Of a stretch of DNA of 25,037 nt, positions 13,441 to 21,830 are shown piece by piece (position 1 is the stretch's first letter; every line of letters begins with the position of its first letter). The notes beneath the pieces are model-generated. The model was not told the origin of the DNA. It ran no database searches and worked only from the letters and a program-made list of their open reading frames with translations. The DNA is from Armatimonadota bacterium (lineage in GTDB: Bacteria > Sysuimicrobiota > Sysuimicrobiia > Sysuimicrobiales > Kaftiobacteriaceae): NCBI GenBank assembly GCA_020028535.1, contig JAIBHM010000018.1, positions 1 through 25,037 on the forward strand, written 5' to 3'. Position numbers and translations under genes: made by a program.

Positions 13441-14190
13441 TTACCGCATCACCAAGCCGCCGTCGACGTTCAGGACCGATCCGGTGATGTAGGCCGCGTC
13501 GTCGGAGGCGAGAAATACGACTGCCGCGGCCACCTCCTCAGGTTTCCCTGCCCTCCCCAGCGGAACCTGCTCGAGGTAACCTTTCACAACCTCGGCCGGC
13601 AACTGCAACGTCATCCCCGCCTCGATGAATCCGGGCGCCACGGCGTTCACAGTGATGCCGCGCGAGGCCACCTCGCGCGCCACCGCCTTCGTCAGACCGA
13701 TGAGCCCCGCCTTGGCCGCGGCGTAATTGGCCTGTCCGGCCGTGCCGATCTGCCCGGCCACCGAGGTGATGTTGATGATGCGGCCGCCGCGCCTGCGTAC
13801 GAACTCTCGCAGCACGGCCTTGGTGCAATAGAATGCACCGGACAGGTTGGTACTGATGACGGTCTCCCAGTCCTCCTCCTTCATGCGCAGTACCAACGTG
13901 TCGCGGGTAATCCCGGCGTTGTTCACGAGCACGTGCACCCCGCCGAACGCCGAGGTGGCGGCCTCGACGAGGCGCTGCGCCTGATCGGGAACGCTCAGGT
14001 CGGCCTGGACCGACTGGGCGCGCCCGCCCTGCCCGCGGATGGCATCGACGACGGCCTCCGCGGCATCACGGTTCGATCCATAGTGGACGATCACCGCCGC
14101 GTCTTCCGCCGCCAGCGCGGTCGCGATAGCCCGGCCGAGCGCACCCGAAGCGCCCGTGACTATGGCGACCCGGCCTTCAAGCCTGCCCAT
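13441..14190 (-). CDS. fabG: 3-oxoacyl-ACP reductase FabG
   Basis: A 249-residue NADPH-dependent short-chain dehydrogenase that reduces 3-oxoacyl-ACP. The Rossmann motif is TGASGALG (12-19), NNAG lies near 90-93, and the catalytic Ser143, Tyr156 and Lys160 appear in INITSVAG and ANYAAAKAG. The C-terminal YITGSVLNVDGGLVM is typical. The ATG at 14190 begins 14 nt before the fabD stop; thirteen additional upstream residues in the open frame are not conserved. Placement between fabD and acpP supports FabG rather than a general dehydrogenase. Confidence 0.96.
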   Translation of the reverse strand: MGRLEGRVAIVTGASGALGRAIATALAAEDAAVIVHYGSNRDAAEAVVDAIRGQGGRAQSVQADLSVPDQAQRLVEAATSAFGGVHVLVNNAGITRDTLVLRMKEEDWETVISTNLSGAFYCTKAVLREFVRRRGGRIINITSVAGQIGTAGQANYAAAKAGLIGLTKAVAREVASRGITVNAVAPGFIEAGMTLQLPAEVVKGYLEQVPLGRAGKPEEVAAAVVFLASDDAAYITGSVLNVDGGLVMR

Positions 14191-15130
14191 GCGAGCCCGC
14201 CTCTGCCACGAGGTGTGACAGCGTCTCATCCAGCGTGGCGCGGTCTTCCACGCGCATCACCCGCGCGTCCGGCGCAGTCTTCCGGATGAGACCGGAGAGC
14301 GTGGACCCGGGGCCGATCTCCACAAACGTCTGCACGCCCATGGTTACCATGGTCCGCACGGAATCGTCCCACCGCACCGGGCTCGCCACCTGTGCGATCA
14401 GCAGGCGGCGGATCTCCTGCGTGGACGAGACGGGTTGGGCTGTGACGTTGCTGACCACCGGAACCGCGGACTCACGTAGCGCGACCTTTTCGAGGAGCGG
14501 CGCCAGACGTTCCGCCGCTGGGCGCATGAGACTGGTATGAAACGGCGCGCTCACCGGTAACAGCACCGCCCGCCGCGCTCCGGCGGCCTTGGCCAACGTG
14601 ATGGCCTCCTGAACAGCGTTCTCATCGCCTGCGATGACGATCTGTCCGGGGCTGTTGTAGTTCGCGGGTTCGACGACACCCTTGCCGGCCGCCTGCGCGC
14701 ACACTTTCGCGATCGCCTCAGGGTCCAAGCCAAACACCGCCGCCATCGCCGTGCGGCGTCTCGTGGCAGCGGCCTGCATGAACTGGCCTCGCCGGCGCAC
14801 CAATGGCAGGGCATCGACGGAGCGCATCGCCTGTGCGCAGACCAGCGCCGTATATTCCCCCAAGCTCAGCCCTGCGGCCACATGAGGACGGACACCGCGA
14901 GCATCGAGCACAGCGAGACAGGCGAGGCTTGTGGCCAGGATCGCGGGCTGGGTGTTCTCAGTCTGGCGGAGGGCCTCCTCTGGACCCTCCCAACAGAGTG
15001 CGGAGAGCCTGGTCTCGAGGATCTCATCGGCCTGCTCGAAGACGGCGCGGGCTTCCACGTACGTGCGCGCCATCTCCTTCCCCATCCCGACAAACTGCGC
15101 GCCCTGCCCCGGGAAGACGAACGCGATCAT
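14177..15130 (-). CDS. fabD: Malonyl-CoA:ACP transacylase FabD
   Basis: A 317-residue enzyme that moves malonyl from CoA to ACP. The N-terminal FVFPGQGAQFVGMGKEMA, the nucleophile elbow GLSLGEY (Ser89) and His198 in VSAPFHTSLM are all present, with GQFMQ and QIVIAGD also in family positions. The ATG overlaps the fabH stop by 4 nt (ATGA). Order plsX-fabH-fabD-fabG-acpP-fabF is the well-known Gram-positive-like fatty acid cluster. Confidence 0.97.
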   Translation of the reverse strand: MIAFVFPGQGAQFVGMGKEMARTYVEARAVFEQADEILETRLSALCWEGPEEALRQTENTQPAILATSLACLAVLDARGVRPHVAAGLSLGEYTALVCAQAMRSVDALPLVRRRGQFMQAAATRRRTAMAAVFGLDPEAIAKVCAQAAGKGVVEPANYNSPGQIVIAGDENAVQEAITLAKAAGARRAVLLPVSAPFHTSLMRPAAERLAPLLEKVALRESAVPVVSNVTAQPVSSTQEIRRLLIAQVASPVRWDDSVRTMVTMGVQTFVEIGPGSTLSGLIRKTAPDARVMRVEDRATLDETLSHLVAEAGSHGQA

Positions 15131-16113
15131 TTCGTCCAGCGCAATGCGCAGGACGCCCAGGTGAGACCGCCGCCGAATGCCAGCAGGACCGTCACATCCC
15201 CCCGGTGGAGCCGGCCCGCCTTGACCGCTTCATAGAGCGCCACAGGCACGGAAGCCGACGAGGTGTTGCCGTAACGATCGACGTTGACATAGAACTTCTC
15301 GCGGGGTTGGCCAAGCCGCTCCGCCGCGGCATCGATGATGCGGATGTTGGCCTGGTGCGGGATGAACAAGTCCACATCGGCGATCCCCAGGCCGGCTCTG
15401 TCCACGGCCTCCTGGATAGCGCGCGGGATCATGCGGACGGCAAATTTGTAGACTTCCCGGCCATTCATCTGAAGGTAATGCTGCCCGCGCTCGATCGTCT
15501 CGTAGCTTGCCGGCAGGCGGGATCCACCGGCCGGAAGGATGATCAGCGGCCCCCCGGCGCCGTCCGCGCCCAGGTAGAAGGACAGGAAGCCCTGGCCGGG
15601 ATCGCACGGCCGGATCACCGCCGCGCCCGCTGAGTCGCCGAACAGTACGCACGTGCCGCGGTCCTTCCAGTTCGTGATCTTGGACAGGGTTTCGGCGCCG
15701 ACGACGAGCACGGTGTTGGCGAGACCGCTACTCACGTAGCCGTGCGCGACGGCAATGCCGTAAACCCAGCTGCTGCAGGCCGCGGAGAGATCGAACGCAC
15801 CCGCCTTCCGCGCGCCGAGGCGATCTTGGAGAATGCACGCGGTCGCCGGGAACAGCATATCTGGCGTGGCGGTTCCGACGATGATGAGGTCGATGTCGTC
15901 CGGGGTGACCCCCGCGTGGGCCATGGCTTCCTTCGCCGCCTCCAGGCCCAGATCGGAACTGGCCTGCTCGGGCGCGGCGATGCGCCGCTCGCGGATCCCG
16001 GTCCGGGTGACGATCCACTCGTCGGTCGTGTCCACGTACTGCTCGAGCTCCGCGTTCTTCATCACGCGCTCGGGCACGTAGTGGCCGATCCCCGCGATCG
16101 TCGATCCTCTCAC
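15127..16113 (-). CDS. fabH: 3-oxoacyl-ACP synthase III (FabH)
   Basis: A 328-residue initiating condensing enzyme that joins acyl-CoA with malonyl-ACP. The triad is Cys113 (FDLSAACSSWVYG), His253 (IPHQANIRI) and Asn283 (YGNTSSASVP). The N-terminus (GIGHYVPERVMKNAELEQYV, then DEWIVTRTGIRERRIA) and GGGLTWASCALRW near the C-terminus match. The start is GTG overlapping the plsX stop (GTGA). Straight- or branched-chain primer choice cannot be told from sequence. Confidence 0.97.
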   Translation of the reverse strand: MRGSTIAGIGHYVPERVMKNAELEQYVDTTDEWIVTRTGIRERRIAAPEQASSDLGLEAAKEAMAHAGVTPDDIDLIIVGTATPDMLFPATACILQDRLGARKAGAFDLSAACSSWVYGIAVAHGYVSSGLANTVLVVGAETLSKITNWKDRGTCVLFGDSAGAAVIRPCDPGQGFLSFYLGADGAGGPLIILPAGGSRLPASYETIERGQHYLQMNGREVYKFAVRMIPRAIQEAVDRAGLGIADVDLFIPHQANIRIIDAAAERLGQPREKFYVNVDRYGNTSSASVPVALYEAVKAGRLHRGDVTVLLAFGGGLTWASCALRWTK

Positions 16114-17159
16114 CGCGAAATCTCCTTCGGCGAGACCGGCGATGCGTCGGCCTGGGCGCCAACACCCAGCTGCGGGATGCGGGTGCGCAGCTCGTCCACG
16201 AACCCCTCGGACGCGGTCTCCGCAGCGATGCGGATGGCGTTGCGAATGGCGCGCGCGTTGCTGCTGCCATGCGCGACCACCACCACGCCATCGATCCCGA
16301 GCAGTGGCGCCCCCCCGGTCTCTCGGTAGTCGATGCGACGGTACAGCCGGCGGATCTTACCCGCCAGCGGCGCCGCGTACAGCATCAGCAGGCGGCCGCG
16401 CCATCCCCGCAATTCCGCCTTCACGATATCCCTGATCGCGAGCGAGAGCCCCTGGCCGAATTTCAGGGTGACGTTCCCCACAAAGCCGTCGCACACGATC
16501 ACGTCGGCGACCCCATTGAACACGTCGCGCGCTTCGACATTACCGACAAAGTTCAGGGTGGACTGGCGCAGGAGTCCGGTCGCGGCCACGACGAGTTCCG
16601 AGCCCTTCCCCTCCTCCACCCCGTTGCTCAGGACGCCGACCCGCGGGGAGTCGACTCGAAGCACGCGGCTGGCGTACACCGATCCCATCAGGGCGAACTG
16701 GAGGAGATGGTGAGGCTTGCAGTCGACGTTGGCGCCGACGTCAAGGAGAATCGCAGGCTGGTCCGTTTTGGTCGGCAGGACAACAGCGAGCGCCGGCCGG
16801 TCCACGCCCTTGATGCGGCCTAATCCCAACAGGGCCGCGCCCATCGCCGCGCCCGTGTGCCCCGCCGTCATGACGGCGTCCACGCGGCGGTCGCGGAGGA
16901 GGTCCACCGCGACGACGATACTGGCCCGCTTCTTGCGCCGCAGGGCCATCGCGGGCGGCTCGTGCATCTCGATGACCTCGGGGGCGTCCACCACCACGAA
17001 GTCCGGCGCGCCGGCATGCCGCGCTAGTTCTTCCTCCACCTGGAGGCGGGGACCGACGAGGATAATCTCGACGCCGAGATCGCGCGCCGCAGTGATCGAC
17101 CCCGAGATGACGGCCCCGGGTGCGTTGTCGCCGCCCATCGCGTCAACTGCGATCCGCAT
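16110..17159 (-). CDS. plsX: Phosphate acyltransferase PlsX
   Basis: A 349-residue enzyme that makes acyl-phosphate from acyl-ACP for phospholipid synthesis. It begins MRIAVDAMGGDNAPGAVISG, the diagnostic PlsX N-terminus, and shows TAGHTGAAMGAALLGLGRIK, RPALAVVLPT, DVGANVDCKP and FVGNVTLKFGQGLS. The ATG at 17159 is 8 bp after the rpmF stop; longer frames add unrelated residues from within rpmF. It links ribosomal protein L32 and the fab genes, as in many Firmicutes. Confidence 0.97.
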   Translation of the reverse strand: MRIAVDAMGGDNAPGAVISGSITAARDLGVEIILVGPRLQVEEELARHAGAPDFVVVDAPEVIEMHEPPAMALRRKKRASIVVAVDLLRDRRVDAVMTAGHTGAAMGAALLGLGRIKGVDRPALAVVLPTKTDQPAILLDVGANVDCKPHHLLQFALMGSVYASRVLRVDSPRVGVLSNGVEEGKGSELVVAATGLLRQSTLNFVGNVEARDVFNGVADVIVCDGFVGNVTLKFGQGLSLAIRDIVKAELRGWRGRLLMLYAAPLAGKIRRLYRRIDYRETGGAPLLGIDGVVVVAHGSSNARAIRNAIRIAAETASEGFVDELRTRIPQLGVGAQADASPVSPKEISR

Positions 17160-17167
17160 GTGAGGAC

Positions 17168-17356
17168 CTATTCTTTTGCTTCTTCCTGTTTGATGACTTC
17201 GCGCCCGCCGTAGTACCCGCAGCTCGCGCACACCCGGTGCGGCCGCATCTGCTGATGGCACTGCGGACACTCGACCAATGCGACCGCCTTGATCTTCCAG
17301 TGCGTCCGCCGCTGCGCTCCGCTCTTCCTTGACCGCCGGTGTTTCTGGATTCCCAT
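17168..17356 (-). CDS. rpmF: 50S ribosomal protein L32
   Basis: A 62-residue basic protein of the large ribosomal subunit. It starts MGIQKHRRSRKSGAQRRTHW and has a zinc-ribbon of the C+ type (CPQC and CASC, about 21 residues apart in total span). The ATG at 17356 is fixed by GGAGGG 6 nt upstream. The long open frame upstream to 17575 is an out-of-frame reading of the DUF177 gene. The DUF177-rpmF-plsX order is conserved in many bacteria. Confidence 0.96.
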   Translation of the reverse strand: MGIQKHRRSRKSGAQRRTHWKIKAVALVECPQCHQQMRPHRVCASCGYYGGREVIKQEEAKE

Positions 17357-17357
17357 C

Positions 17358-17855
17358 CTATTCCCTCCGTGACTGGCGAGCCTCGAGCTGTAGTTGGTGC
17401 TCGCAACTCCGTTCATTCCAGTTTGCGCCGCAGACGGAACACAGGCCCCGGCAATCCGCCCGGTGCACCGGCGCCATGGGGATCGCGATCTGCATGTGCT
17501 GGCGCACGACTTCGCCGACATCCAGCTGCTGCTCAGGCCCGATCCAGCTGATGAAGTCCTGCGGACCCAGCTCACCGTCGGCGAGTTCGGGCGGACGCAG
17601 CGAAAACTCCTCGTCGAGCCTCACGCGGACTGTCTCGTGGAAACTCAGCAGGCACCGGCTGCATACGAGCGGCACGTCGGCTTCCACGCGCCCCTGGAGC
17701 ACCACACCCTGCCCCGTCTGGAAGACTTCAACCTCGCCGCGCGCCTCAGCCTCCGCGGTTTGTCCATCGAGCTGCAGGGTTATCCGCTCGTCAAACGGCG
17801 CCCGCAGACGTTCCCCGGGCGCCAGGTCGCGGAGATTGAGCCGCACGGCGATCAC
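17358..17855 (-). CDS. DUF177 (YceD-like) protein
   Basis: A 165-residue protein of the DUF177 family that almost always precedes rpmF. It has the core VPLVCSRCLLSF and the C-terminal CRGLCSVCGANWNE motif; together these four Cys could bind a metal. The family is linked to 23S rRNA accumulation or ribosome maturation in bacteria and plants, without a defined reaction. The GTG start overlaps the upstream stop by 4 nt (GTGA), which supports it although the ribosome binding site is weak. Its own promoter lies just upstream. Confidence 0.9.
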   Translation of the reverse strand: MIAVRLNLRDLAPGERLRAPFDERITLQLDGQTAEAEARGEVEVFQTGQGVVLQGRVEADVPLVCSRCLLSFHETVRVRLDEEFSLRPPELADGELGPQDFISWIGPEQQLDVGEVVRQHMQIAIPMAPVHRADCRGLCSVCGANWNERSCEHQLQLEARQSRRE

Positions 17856-18361
17856 CCACGAGAGCTAGACTGCTCATTATAGGCAGAGCCCGCGGCGTCT
17901 TTCAACAACTCGCGCCCCCGCCGGATCGTGTCCAAGATGCGCGCCACGCTTTGCTCGAGGTCGCCCAGCACGCGGGCGGCATAGGCGTCCGCACCCTCCC
18001 GGATGCTTCGCGCGTCCCGTTCGGCCCGGGCCAGCAGATCATCTCCGCGCTGCACGGCATCCCGGGCAATGACGTGCTCCTCCGCGTGTTGCCGCGCCGT
18101 CATTTGCGCTTCGAGCACGATGCGCCGGGCTTCGTCCTGCGCCGCCTGCAGCACCTGTTCAGCTTCCTGGCGCAGCCGGGCGGCTTCCCGGAGCTCCCCA
18201 GGCAGCGCGGCCCGGATCATATGTACCATGCCCAGCGTTTGCTCCCGGTGGGCATGGGCGTTCTTGTCATTGTGAGCCGCGGACGTTCCGCGCTGCAACA
18301 ATGCTTCCAGCCGATTCAGCAGGTCAAGAACTGAGTCCCGCATGGAGCTTCTCGGGATCAT
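17852..18361 (-). CDS. Coiled-coil protein, unknown function (DivIVA- or ATPase-b-like)
   Basis: A 169-residue soluble protein, mostly long amphipathic helix. The stretch from about 55 to 135 (RQEAEQVLQAAQDEARRIVL, HAEEHVIARDAVQRGDDLLA, RAERDARSIREGADAYAARV) has the Ala/Arg/Glu-rich heptad pattern of ATP synthase b-subunits and DivIVA-type coiled coils, but lacks a membrane anchor. The start at 18361 overlaps the coaD stop (ATGA); a second ATG at 18343 is also possible. I do not recognise a specific family. Homologous proteins are often found next to coaD in Gram-positive-like genomes, but that recollection should be treated as weak. Confidence 0.65.
   Translation of the reverse strand: MIPRSSMRDSVLDLLNRLEALLQRGTSAAHNDKNAHAHREQTLGMVHMIRAALPGELREAARLRQEAEQVLQAAQDEARRIVLEAQMTARQHAEEHVIARDAVQRGDDLLARAERDARSIREGADAYAARVLGDLEQSVARILDTIRRGRELLKDAAGSAYNEQSSSRG
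17876..17905 (-). promoter_or_regulatory. Internal promoter before DUF177-rpmF-plsX-fab genes
   Basis: On the minus strand TTGAAA (17900-17905) and a perfect TATAAT (17876-17881) are separated by 18 bp. It lies inside the 3' end of the upstream coiled-coil gene. Transcription would begin near 17869, about 14 nt before the DUF177 GTG, allowing the fatty-acid/ribosomal part of the chain to be expressed on its own. Confidence 0.7.
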
Positions 18362-18840
18362 GAGCGCCGGAACTTCGCCCGCAGCCGTTCTTCCACACCG
18401 TCCGGCACGAGCCCGGCCACCGAACCGCCGAGCCGGCCCACCTCGCGGATCAGCGTGGAGCTGAGGAAGTAGAATGGAGGCGCGGTCATGAAAAATACGG
18501 TGTCCACCTCGGGGGCGAGCCTGGCGTTCATCGACGCCTGCTTCAGCTCGTACTCGAAATCGACCACCGCGCGCAAGCCCTTCACCAGGACCGCGGCTCC
18601 GCGTTTCCGGGCGTACTCAACCGTCAGGCCGTCGAAGGCATCCACTTCCACGTTACGCAGGTGGCCGATCGCCGAACGCAGCATCTCGATGCGCTCCGCC
18701 GGGGTGAACAGTCCTTCCTTTTCTGAGTTACGCGCCACGGCGACGATCACACGCGTGAAGACGCGGGCGGCGCGATCGAGCACATCCAGGTGCCCCTGGT
18801 GCACCGGATCGAAACTGCCAGGGTAGATGGCCACCGTCAT
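18358..18840 (-). CDS. coaD: Phosphopantetheine adenylyltransferase CoaD
   Basis: A 160-residue enzyme, exactly the usual length, that makes dephospho-CoA in CoA synthesis. It starts VAIYPGSFDPVHQGHLDVLD with the HxGH nucleotidyl-transfer motif at 14-17. VKGLRAVVDFEYELKQASMN and FLSSTLIREVGRLGG follow in the family positions. The ATG at 18840 overlaps the rsmD stop (ATGA); the longer frame to 18885 lies inside rsmD. Its CoA product feeds the ACP and Fab steps encoded downstream. Confidence 0.97.
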   Translation of the reverse strand: MTVAIYPGSFDPVHQGHLDVLDRAARVFTRVIVAVARNSEKEGLFTPAERIEMLRSAIGHLRNVEVDAFDGLTVEYARKRGAAVLVKGLRAVVDFEYELKQASMNARLAPEVDTVFFMTAPPFYFLSSTLIREVGRLGGSVAGLVPDGVEERLRAKFRRS

Positions 18841-19403
18841 AAGGCGCCCCCTCGTTCCTCCTCCCCTTCGCTCGCGTAGAACCACAATGCTGTTTCGCCG
18901 TGTCGCGCCTCGCGCACGCGGATGAATCCCGGTTCCGCGGGAGGCAGATCACGCCAGTGCCCTTCAGCGACCACGAGCCCGCCCGGGGACAGGATCCGCG
19001 CCGAGCCGATAGCCCGCAGCGTGCGGGGGATCCATCCCTCCCCGTAGGGCGGATCCATCAGGATGAGGTCGAACGCTTCCCCGCGGCTGCCCAGCTCACG
19101 GATGGCGCTGAGCGCTTCTCGCCGCCACACTTCAGCCCGGTCCGACCCTTCCTCCTTGGTCAGCTCCTCGCGGATGACCTCCGCCATCCTGGGATCGCGC
19201 TCTACGAAGACGACTCGGGAGGCGCCGCGGGCGAGAGCGTGAAGACCGAGCCCGCCGGTGCCCGCGAAAAGGTCCAGCACACGGCTGCCGCCGATTCGCG
19301 CCGCCAGGCTATTGAACAACGCGTCGCGAACGCGGCCCGACGTCGGACGCACGCCGCGGCGGCCTCGGGGGTGAGCGGATCGCGGTCGGGCGGACCTTCC
19401 CAC
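18837..19403 (-). CDS. rsmD: 16S rRNA (guanine966-N2)-methyltransferase RsmD
   Basis: A 188-residue SAM-dependent methyltransferase. RPTSGRVRDALFNSL near residue 19 is the RsmD hallmark, followed by the SAM motif LDLFAGTGGLGLHAL and the catalytic DPPY (117-120). The start is taken as GTG at 19403, 5 nt after the recG stop codon begins. An ATG at 19408 that overlaps the recG stop (TGATG) reads a different frame with no conserved content. The N-terminus is a few residues shorter than usual. The neighbour coaD is typical for rsmD. Confidence 0.92.
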   Translation of the reverse strand: MGRSARPRSAHPRGRRGVRPTSGRVRDALFNSLAARIGGSRVLDLFAGTGGLGLHALARGASRVVFVERDPRMAEVIREELTKEEGSDRAEVWRREALSAIRELGSRGEAFDLILMDPPYGEGWIPRTLRAIGSARILSPGGLVVAEGHWRDLPPAEPGFIRVREARHGETALWFYASEGEEERGGAL

Positions 19404-19407
19404 GGCA

Positions 19408-21504
19408 TCAGCCCGCGGATAGCGCCGCCATCCGGCCGTCGAACTTCGCCCGTACCTCGTCCCGCAGCGGCTCTAGATCTGCATCGGACAGCGCCGGGTC
19501 CTGCTGCAGCAGGCGGGCCGCCTCATGACGCGCTGTCTCGAGCATCGGGAGGTCCTCGATGAGATCGGCCACTCGCAAATCCGGCAGCCCATGCTGGCGG
19601 GTACCCAGGATCTCGCCGGGACCGCGCAGGTCGAGGTCCGCTTGCGCGATGGCGAAACCGTCGCGCGTCGCCACCATCGTGTCCATCCGCCGGCGCGAGG
19701 CCTCGGTGGACGTCGACGCGAGCAACACACAGTACGACGTCTGCTCGCCGCGCCCGATCCGGCCACGCATCTGGTGCAGCTGCGCCAGCCCGAAGCGCTC
19801 CGCGTCCTCGATCACCATGATCGTGGCCTGCGGGACATCGATGCCGACCTCGATCACCGAGGTGGCGACCAACACGCGCAGGTCACCGCGGCGGAACTGT
19901 TCCATCACGGCATCTTTCTCGTCGGGGCGCAGCCGTCCATGCAGCAGCCCCACCGGCACATCGGCAAACACGTCTCGCCGCAGCCGGTCTGCCAGGGCCA
20001 CTGCCGCCTCCACCTGCAACTTCTCGGACTCCTCGATGAGCGGGCAGACGATGTAGGCCTGCTGCCCTTCCCGCACCCGCTCCAGCACCCAGGCGTACAC
20101 GTCCGGCCGCTTCTCGGGACCGCGCACGAAGGTCCGCACCGCGCCGCGGCCGGGAGGCATCTCATCCAGCACGGAGACATCGAGGTCACCGTACAACGTC
20201 ATCGTGAGCGTCCGTGGAATCGGGGTGGCGGTCATGACCAGGACGTCGGGGTGAAAGCCCTTCTGTCGCAGCAGCGCGCGTTGCGCCACACCGAACTTGT
20301 GCTGCTCATCCACCACGATCAGTCCCAGATGCTTGAACTCGATGCCGGTCTCAATGAGGGCATGGGTGCCGATGGCGATATCGAGTGCGCCCGTGCGCAG
20401 CGCATCCCGGATCTGGTCGCGGTCACGCTTACTGCGGCCGCCGCTCACCAGGGCGATCGAAATCCCAAGCGGCCCCAGCATCCGGCGGAAGGTCAGGTAA
20501 TGCTGTTCCGCGAGGATCTCGGTCGGCGCCATCAGCGCGCCCTGGTGGCCGCCGCGGACGGCGAGGTACAGCGCGGCCGCCGCCACAATGGTCTTGCCGG
20601 ATCCCACGTCCCCCTGCAGCAGGCGGTTCATCGGGCTGGACCTGCGCAGATCGCGGACGATCTCATCGAGGACCCGCCGTTGCGCCCCCGTAAGGCTAAA
20701 GGGGAGTCGCGCAAGGAAATCGTGAAACGTCGCATCACCCACGGCGTACCGGTATCCCTTGTCGATCTGTTCAAGCTCCTGGCGCCGCATCAGCACGCCC
20801 AGCTGAAGCATGAGCAGCTCATCGAAGGCCAGGCGCCGGCGGGCGGCGTCGGCCTCAGCCAGGGTGGATGGGAAATGGAGCTGTCGCACCGCGCGCCGGC
20901 GCTCCAGCAGGCCGTTGCGCCGGCGCATCTCATCGGGGATGATCTCCGGGACGTCATCGGCGCAGGCTGCGAGAGCCTGGTGCATGATAGTGCGCAGGAC
21001 ACGGGGACTGAGACCGTCCGTCCCCCGGTGCACCGGGACGATGCGGCCGGTGTGCAGCGTGTCCTCCTCGTCTCCCGTGAGAATCTCAAAATCCTCTACG
21101 ATCATGATGAGAGTATCGCGTCGCTCGATCCTTCCAAAGACAATCAGGCGCGTGCCGCGCCTGATGACTTGGCGGAGGTAGCGCTGGCCGTACCAGGTGC
21201 ATTGCAGGACCCCCGTCTCGTCCGAAATGGCGGCGTGAAACTGGTAGGTACCGTGGCGCCGCTCGCTGAGAGCCACGACCGTGCCTTGAGTGGACTGCTT
21301 CTGGCCGAAACGCAGCTGCGCGATCGTCGCCAGGCGCCTGCGGTCCTCATAGCGGCGGGGACGGTGGTAGAAGAGATCTTCGACCGTGGCGATGCCAAGA
21401 CGCGCCAGCTGCTCTGCACGGGTAGGGCCGACACCTTTGACGTACTGGACGGGAGCGAGGAACAATGCACTGCGGGAGGGACGAGAGGTGCGAGTCGTCG
21501 CCAT
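19408..21504 (-). CDS. recG: ATP-dependent DNA helicase RecG
   Basis: A roughly 698-residue helicase that reverses stalled forks and processes Holliday junctions. The N-terminus has YVKGVGPTRAEQLARLGIAT and the wedge OB-fold (QGTVVALSERRHGTYQFHAA, then YGQRYLRQVIRRGTRLIVFG). Walker A GDVGSGKT lies near residue 301-308, the DEQH box near 402-405, and MTATPIPRTLTMTLYGDL follows. The C-terminal helicase lobe and GQQAYIVCPLIEESEKLQVE are present. The start is ATG at 21504; a GTG 9 nt upstream is also possible and neither has a clear ribosome binding site. It is divergent from rpmB and heads the long minus-strand gene chain. Confidence 0.97.
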   Translation of the reverse strand: MATTRTSRPSRSALFLAPVQYVKGVGPTRAEQLARLGIATVEDLFYHRPRRYEDRRRLATIAQLRFGQKQSTQGTVVALSERRHGTYQFHAAISDETGVLQCTWYGQRYLRQVIRRGTRLIVFGRIERRDTLIMIVEDFEILTGDEEDTLHTGRIVPVHRGTDGLSPRVLRTIMHQALAACADDVPEIIPDEMRRRNGLLERRRAVRQLHFPSTLAEADAARRRLAFDELLMLQLGVLMRRQELEQIDKGYRYAVGDATFHDFLARLPFSLTGAQRRVLDEIVRDLRRSSPMNRLLQGDVGSGKTIVAAAALYLAVRGGHQGALMAPTEILAEQHYLTFRRMLGPLGISIALVSGGRSKRDRDQIRDALRTGALDIAIGTHALIETGIEFKHLGLIVVDEQHKFGVAQRALLRQKGFHPDVLVMTATPIPRTLTMTLYGDLDVSVLDEMPPGRGAVRTFVRGPEKRPDVYAWVLERVREGQQAYIVCPLIEESEKLQVEAAVALADRLRRDVFADVPVGLLHGRLRPDEKDAVMEQFRRGDLRVLVATSVIEVGIDVPQATIMVIEDAERFGLAQLHQMRGRIGRGEQTSYCVLLASTSTEASRRRMDTMVATRDGFAIAQADLDLRGPGEILGTRQHGLPDLRVADLIEDLPMLETARHEAARLLQQDPALSDADLEPLRDEVRAKFDGRMAALSAG

Positions 21505-21594
21505 TCGCGTCACTGTTCTACGCGACGTAACCCTTTCCTTGCCGGACTCCGCATGTTAGAATGACGCGGTTGCAATTTTCTCGGAGGACATGCA

Positions 21595-21798
21595 ATGGCA
21601 CGGCAGTGTGAGATCTGCGGCAAGCGGCCAGGGGTGGGATATTCAGTCAGCCACTCGGCGGTCAGGACGAAGCGGCGGTTTCTGCCGAATCTGCAGCGCG
21701 TGCGTGCAGCCACCGTCGGCGGGTCGCGGCGGCGAATTGTGGTGTGCACAAACTGTTTGAAATCCGGACGGGTGAAGCGGGCGAGCTACCCGGCTTAG
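21595..21798 (+). CDS. rpmB: 50S ribosomal protein L28
   Basis: A 67-residue basic ribosomal protein. It starts MARQCEICGKRPGVGYSVSH, with a four-Cys zinc site (CEIC and CTNC), and the core KRRFLPNLQRVRA. GGAGG lies 7 nt before the ATG. A TAGAAT -10 box is visible at 21566-21571, with no strong -35. It stands alone between divergent recG and convergent hslO, a common arrangement near recG in Gram-positive-like genomes. Confidence 0.97.
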   Translation: MARQCEICGKRPGVGYSVSHSAVRTKRRFLPNLQRVRAATVGGSRRRIVVCTNCLKSGRVKRASYPA

Positions 21799-21830
21799 AG
21801 ACGGCGATAGGCAACACGACGGACGGTCTG

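Noticed and set aside
19403..19408. Possible frameshift at the rsmD start, because an ATG overlapping the recG stop is in a different frame
   Set aside because: The frame from the GTG at 19403 already gives the conserved RPT motif at a near-normal distance. The ATG frame has no RsmD content, so no frameshift is needed.
19525..21564. A 679-codon plus-strand open frame opposite recG
   Set aside because: It is the antisense shadow of recG, whose helicase motifs are intact on the minus strand. The plus-strand product is His/Arg/Gln-rich with no domain. High GC removes stop codons from the opposite strand.
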